A DNA stretch of 10,503 nucleotides from an uncultured Selenomonadales bacterium (GTDB lineage: Bacteria > Bacillota > Negativicutes > Selenomonadales > Selenomonadaceae), in assembly GCA_946403735.1 (NCBI GenBank), contig CAMJAZ010000031.1:1-10503 (forward strand). The letters run 5' to 3'. Below, piece by piece: positions 6,982-10,503 of this stretch. The stretch's first letter is position 1. Every line of letters begins with the position of its first letter. The position numbers were made by a program, and so were the translations under genes. The notes below the pieces were generated by a model, which was not told where the DNA came from, searched no databases, and saw nothing but the letters and a program-made list of their open reading frames with translations.

Positions 6982-8580
6982 TTACATAGGCGCTTTAATG
7001 TCGCGTTCCTTGAGACTGCGGAAGATGAAATTTTTCAACTTGGGAAGTTCTGTACTTCGATAGAGTTCAAAAAGTATCCCTTCAAATTCATTGTTGTAGC
7101 GGTGCAGACCGATAGCAATCAGCGATATTACAACATTTTCATCAAGGCGAATAAGTCCCTTTGTATAATCCCAAATCGCTGAATTTATATTTCTCAAGCA
7201 CGTATCAGACAGCAGGTAGAAAAGGCGTTGATCCCAGAAAATTTTTAAGTTGGAAGTGAAAACGTCCATTGCTTGAAAATTATTTCCGCGCAGAAGTGTA
7301 TACAAGCGATTAACAATTTCTTGCTGAATGGAAGTTAAAGCTTGTCCGCTGGATTGAAGGGTGGCATTGCGGAGAAGTCCAAAAAATTTTCCAAGTTTAT
7401 GATCGGGTTCACGTGTCAAAAGGTCAACAAAATTTTGTATTGCTTCGGCGTCATTAACAATCATCATCGCGATAAGGTAACCATCGCGGCATTCACGGCG
7501 ATCCTTAAATTCACGAATTAAATCTTTTGCATCTTTATAGCCGCTACTTTTAAGATAAGCCAGCGAAATTAAGCCGACTTCCCTTGAATACGTTTTAGTC
7601 GTCGTGTCCAACAAATAATCTTTGAGGAAATCTTCCACAACGTCAGCGCTTGAAAATCTACAAAGAAATGCCGCTTGATGTTTATCGTTTGTTTCTTCAC
7701 AAAACTGCAGGAATTTTAGATATGCGTCGTGGTCATTTTTAGAATTACGAGCAAGTATGCTATAGCTTGCGTCCAATTCGCTATCTTCCGCATCGGTACT
7801 TACGCCAGATTCAATTTGAATTTTATTAAAAATTCTTCTGCCGAGCTTGCTCATACCAGGATTGTCCCTGTACTTTTCAAGCGCCTTCGCGCCGAGTTGC
7901 CCGAACTTTATAAATTCCTTCGTGAAAGCGCGTCCAATACGTTCATCAATCTGAACATTTTCTTGAAGTCCCATAACTATTTTCATGGCTCTATCCAAGT
8001 TCGACGCATTTTTATTTTTCATGAAAGCGAAAAAGACGGTAATTTTAAGTTGTTCATCGCTAGAAAATCTTTGAAAGAGTATATCTAACAATTCGTCGTT
8101 ATCGCCAATCAAACCTATTGCAGTAATGACGATTTTTAATAGCGGTATCCACGACGACCATTTATCTAAAATGTTGTTGAAAACTTCAATACTTGCATCT
8201 GTCTTGCGCAGATAAACATCACGTATTCTTTCAGCTAAAATTTCTATAAGTTCATGGTCATTCGTAATTCTTGAGTTGATGACTTTCGACGCATAAAGCA
8301 TACATTCTATTGGAATGTATCCTTCATTTAGCATAGAATTTACTTTACCGTTCAAGCGGCTATTCAACTTTTGACGCGAATCCGCGTTTACCTGCATTCC
8401 GCGATAAAGTCGAAAATAATTTATAAATTCGTCTAAATCTGCCCGTTCAAAGTTCCAGACAAAGACGCGGTTATTTACAATATTTTCATCTCTAGGATCG
8501 ATTGTTTCAACCGTCCTGTGAATTTCTATTTCCGCTGAAGCTAAATCCTCCAGCGAAGTTAAGGTTGTACCTCTAGCCAT
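6982..8580 (-). CDS. Uncharacterised all-helical (HEAT-like solenoid) protein
   Basis: I do not recognise this 532-residue protein. After an extended N-terminus (about 1-50) it appears helical throughout, with repeated amphipathic helix pairs, for example WIPLLKIVITAIGLIGD and ELLDILFQRFSSDEQLKITV at about 144-183, and DAKDLIREFKDRRECRDGYL at about 350-369. This pattern suggests an alpha-solenoid scaffold of the HEAT/ARM/TPR sort. No signal peptide, convincing membrane helix or catalytic motif is seen, so it is probably cytosolic. The start is firm: AGGAGG at 8588-8593 lies 7 bases before the ATG. It sits between the Hsp70 gene (37-base gap) and the beta-CASP gene (11-base gap), which fits a dedicated adaptor or co-chaperone linking the two, though that is inference. 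The nuclease downstream also begins with a helical-repeat region, so the two solenoids may pair. Confidence 0.8.
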   Translation of the reverse strand: MARGTTLTSLEDLASAEIEIHRTVETIDPRDENIVNNRVFVWNFERADLDEFINYFRLYRGMQVNADSRQKLNSRLNGKVNSMLNEGYIPIECMLYASKVINSRITNDHELIEILAERIRDVYLRKTDASIEVFNNILDKWSSWIPLLKIVITAIGLIGDNDELLDILFQRFSSDEQLKITVFFAFMKNKNASNLDRAMKIVMGLQENVQIDERIGRAFTKEFIKFGQLGAKALEKYRDNPGMSKLGRRIFNKIQIESGVSTDAEDSELDASYSILARNSKNDHDAYLKFLQFCEETNDKHQAAFLCRFSSADVVEDFLKDYLLDTTTKTYSREVGLISLAYLKSSGYKDAKDLIREFKDRRECRDGYLIAMMIVNDAEAIQNFVDLLTREPDHKLGKFFGLLRNATLQSSGQALTSIQQEIVNRLYTLLRGNNFQAMDVFTSNLKIFWDQRLFYLLSDTCLRNINSAIWDYTKGLIRLDENVVISLIAIGLHRYNNEFEGILFELYRSTELPKLKNFIFRSLKERDIKAPM

Positions 8581-8587
8581 TTTTAAA

Positions 8588-8593
8588 CCTCCT
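8588..8593 (-). promoter_or_regulatory. Strong Shine-Dalgarno site of the solenoid gene
   Basis: AGGAGG lies 7 bases before the ATG at 8578-8580. It is the strongest ribosome binding site among the operon genes and suggests that the solenoid protein is made in quantity relative to its neighbours. Confidence 0.8.
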
Positions 8594-8617
8594 AGTAACT
8601 TGTACTACTAACTAAAA

Positions 8618-10327
8618 TTAAATGTCGTCTTCCGTGACAACTTTTAAATCTCTTTCCTCAATACGAAAATCGCTGTAAACGGACAAGTCCATTTCGTCAC
8701 TATGTATGCCGTCATCAATAACGATTTTCATAGAAATTTCTTTGTTTTCGTTAATCTTATATTTAATGTCGAACGGCGTACCGCTCCGTACTGGGAAACG
8801 AAAAGCTTTTTCAAGACTTTTCTGCAAGCGCATTGATGAATCAAATTCATCTTCGGCGGCGTAAATATTTAGCTTTATTCCCGAAGGCGATGAAGTACGG
8901 AATTCACCAATAATTTCACCTTCATAAGGGACAAAAGTTTTACGCGGAATTATAATTTTAGGCAAACCTTCATTCACGTCAAGCAAAATCGCTTCCGCCA
9001 ACATCATATGATCTGTAATGCCGTCTCTATGTGAAATTTCGCCAGTCCCAGTGTCAAATTTTTTCGCCGTACCTTTTGAACCGTTACGGTCAGTCATATC
9101 TGTTACTTTGTAATGCTGATAAATGGATGCGCCACGTGCTACCGCGTCCATTGGGTTTTGAGGCATAATTATAGGCTTGTTTAAGTACGCCTCAACTTTT
9201 TGGCGGACAGTTAAAAATTTTGACATTCCGCCAGTCATAAAAATATAGTCAATGGACGATGGCGGTATATCGTAATCTTCCAAAGTTTTACGAATAACCG
9301 TTATGATATTTTTATTTTTCTCCAGGTCTTCAAATCTTTTGAAACGGATATTTTTGTCGGTGTACAAATCTTTCGTGTACTCGTCATAATCTTTTTTAGT
9401 CAGAACAAGTTTAAGCGGTTTATGGTCGTAAAAATCTGGAATGATATGTTTAGCGCTAATCGTTTCAACGTCGACGCTTGAATCTGCATTGGCAATTCTT
9501 GACGAAATTTTTTCTTTAATCGTCTCTGCACCAAGTAACAATTTGCGGTACATTTCATCTTTTTGATAGTCCGTCAAATCGCCTTCCATTATGCCAGCTT
9601 GTTGGAAAAAATTATTCATCAAGCCAGTTGCTAGTTTAGCGTCGAAATCAATTCCGCCAAGTTCTTGATAACGTCCAACGCCGCGTTCAGTAAAAATAAT
9701 TCCAGCGTCATCAACTTTAACGTCGATAACGGAAGTATCGCAAGTGCCGCCGCCTAAGTCAAAAACTAAAATTCTTTTACTGGTGGAGAAATCGACAATG
9801 CGATCTTTCGGCTGTTTCAACGCTTCTTCGTCGATAAATGAAAGTAACGCGGCAGTAGGTTCATGCTTAATTATAACGTCTTCAAAGCCTGCAATTTTCG
9901 CCGCTTGAATGGTATCGCTAATTTGGTCGGGATTGAATGACGCGGGAACTGTTATGACAACCGTGTCGTACTTCATATTGCCTTCACGGTCGATAGCTTT
10001 TTTGCAGTGTTGCAAGACGATAGCGCCAATTTCTTTAGCGTCGAAAGATTCACCGTCAATCGTCCACCTATGCTTAGTTCCCATAAATCTTTTAGCATTG
10101 GTGACGACGTGTTCTCTATCTTGATAACGTTGCCTTTTCGCCTCACGTCCAACAATGCGCCCTTCATCTGAAAAATAAACCATTGAAGGTAGTGACGGAT
10201 GTTTTTCCCAGTTGTCCTGGTCCAGCTGCCCAATGTTTACAACTTCCGTAACCAAATTATTATTTCTGTCGACGAATGAACGCGACACGACGGAATTAGT
10301 TGTACCTAAATCAATTCCGAGATACAT
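8618..10327 (-). CDS. Hsp70/DnaK-like chaperone without the C-terminal lid
   Basis: This is an Hsp70-family ATPase of 569 residues. The nucleotide-binding domain (about 1-405) is complete: phosphate-1 GIDLGTTNSVV at 4-14, a Lys matching the DnaK catalytic Lys in NAKRFMG (K79), VPASFNP, HEPTAALL, phosphate-2 FDLGGGTCDTSVI at 189-201, GGIDFDAKL, adenosine motif MTGGMSKF at 364-371 and NPMDAVARGASIY. A linker-like ILLDVNEG (447-454) leads into a beta-type substrate-binding domain (about 455-560). The helical lid of about 100 residues and the EEVD-like tail are missing, so this is not housekeeping DnaK (about 610-640 residues), and no grpE or dnaJ is adjacent. A glycine- and charge-rich stretch at 410-436 precedes the linker. 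It probably folds, holds or remodels a specific client, plausibly the solenoid or nuclease encoded next. The ribosome binding site AAGGAG (10340-10345) is 12 bases from the ATG across a run of eight T, a rather long spacing. It follows the partial gene by 51 bases. Confidence 0.9.
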   Translation of the reverse strand: MYLGIDLGTTNSVVSRSFVDRNNNLVTEVVNIGQLDQDNWEKHPSLPSMVYFSDEGRIVGREAKRQRYQDREHVVTNAKRFMGTKHRWTIDGESFDAKEIGAIVLQHCKKAIDREGNMKYDTVVITVPASFNPDQISDTIQAAKIAGFEDVIIKHEPTAALLSFIDEEALKQPKDRIVDFSTSKRILVFDLGGGTCDTSVIDVKVDDAGIIFTERGVGRYQELGGIDFDAKLATGLMNNFFQQAGIMEGDLTDYQKDEMYRKLLLGAETIKEKISSRIANADSSVDVETISAKHIIPDFYDHKPLKLVLTKKDYDEYTKDLYTDKNIRFKRFEDLEKNKNIITVIRKTLEDYDIPPSSIDYIFMTGGMSKFLTVRQKVEAYLNKPIIMPQNPMDAVARGASIYQHYKVTDMTDRNGSKGTAKKFDTGTGEISHRDGITDHMMLAEAILLDVNEGLPKIIIPRKTFVPYEGEIIGEFRTSSPSGIKLNIYAAEDEFDSSMRLQKSLEKAFRFPVRSGTPFDIKYKINENKEISMKIVIDDGIHSDEMDLSVYSDFRIEERDLKVVTEDDI

Positions 10328-10378
10328 AAAAAAAATTCACTCCTTTTTAGTGAGTAGTTAGTATTAAGTAATTTTTCA

Positions 10379-10503
10379 TTACGCATTGTTCTTGCCAAGC
10401 GTAGGTTTTTCCAAAATAGAATCTTTGTACTTCCAGCCGACATATTTGACCGTAGTTTTTTCAGGGACAAAATCTTTAATATCAAATTCCAAATTGTAAT
10501 TCG
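10379..10503 (-). CDS. C-terminal end of an unrecognised protein (cut by the window edge)
   Basis: The last 40 codons of a minus-strand gene that starts beyond the right edge. The frame runs from the edge to the TAA at 10379-10381, and the peptide contains EFDIKDFVPEKTTVKYVGWK and ends in GKNNA. The composition is rich in Lys, Tyr and aromatic residues and looks like real protein, but it is too short to assign. Another minus-strand frame is also open here but looks less protein-like. The gene lies 51 bases before the Hsp70 start in the same direction, so it is probably the preceding member of the operon, and the operon promoter would lie outside the window. Confidence 0.6.
   Translation of the reverse strand, partial: NYNLEFDIKDFVPEKTTVKYVGWKYKDSILEKPTLGKNNA

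Overview
The window is AT-rich bacterial DNA in which every convincing gene reads on the minus strand, so transcription runs from right to left. AAGGAGG-type ribosome binding sites, low G+C and a NHLP-type (nitrile-hydratase-leader-peptide) exporter suggest a Firmicutes-type anaerobe. A member of the Negativicutes is my best guess, but this is inference and nothing here fixes the species.

Right half (10503 to about 4216): a compact run of intact genes. In transcription order they are the 3' end of an unrecognised gene (10379-10503), a lidless Hsp70/DnaK-like chaperone (8618-10327), a 532-residue all-helical solenoid-like protein of unknown function (6982-8580), a protein joining a helical-repeat N-terminus to a metallo-beta-lactamase/beta-CASP nuclease (5246-6970), and ribose-phosphate pyrophosphokinase prs (4216-5175). 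The gaps are 51, 37, 11 and about 70 bases, with good Shine-Dalgarno sequences, so the first four are probably one operon and prs may be read with them. I do not recognise the combination of Hsp70, solenoid and RNA-type beta-CASP nuclease as a named system. It is the most interesting candidate here: a chaperone that may load, remodel or control a ribonuclease through a helical adaptor.

Left half (4034 to 775): a decayed NHLP bacteriocin/RiPP export locus. The HlyD-type adaptor (2989-4034) carries one frameshift. The peptidase C39/permease/ATPase ABC exporter (775-2940) carries four frameshifts and one in-frame amber codon. The intact genes next door show no such damage. That contrast, plus the nonsense codon, argues for real pseudogenes rather than read errors. 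The usual second NHLP ABC subunit and any leader-peptide substrate are not seen. A six-copy heptamer repeat lies between the two pseudogenes and supplies part of the exporter's ribosome binding site.

Far left (1-774): no gene I can support. It holds a good-looking minus-strand promoter at 500-529, a 10-bp perfect inverted repeat and an imperfect direct repeat. It may be decayed sequence or an unrecognised small RNA.
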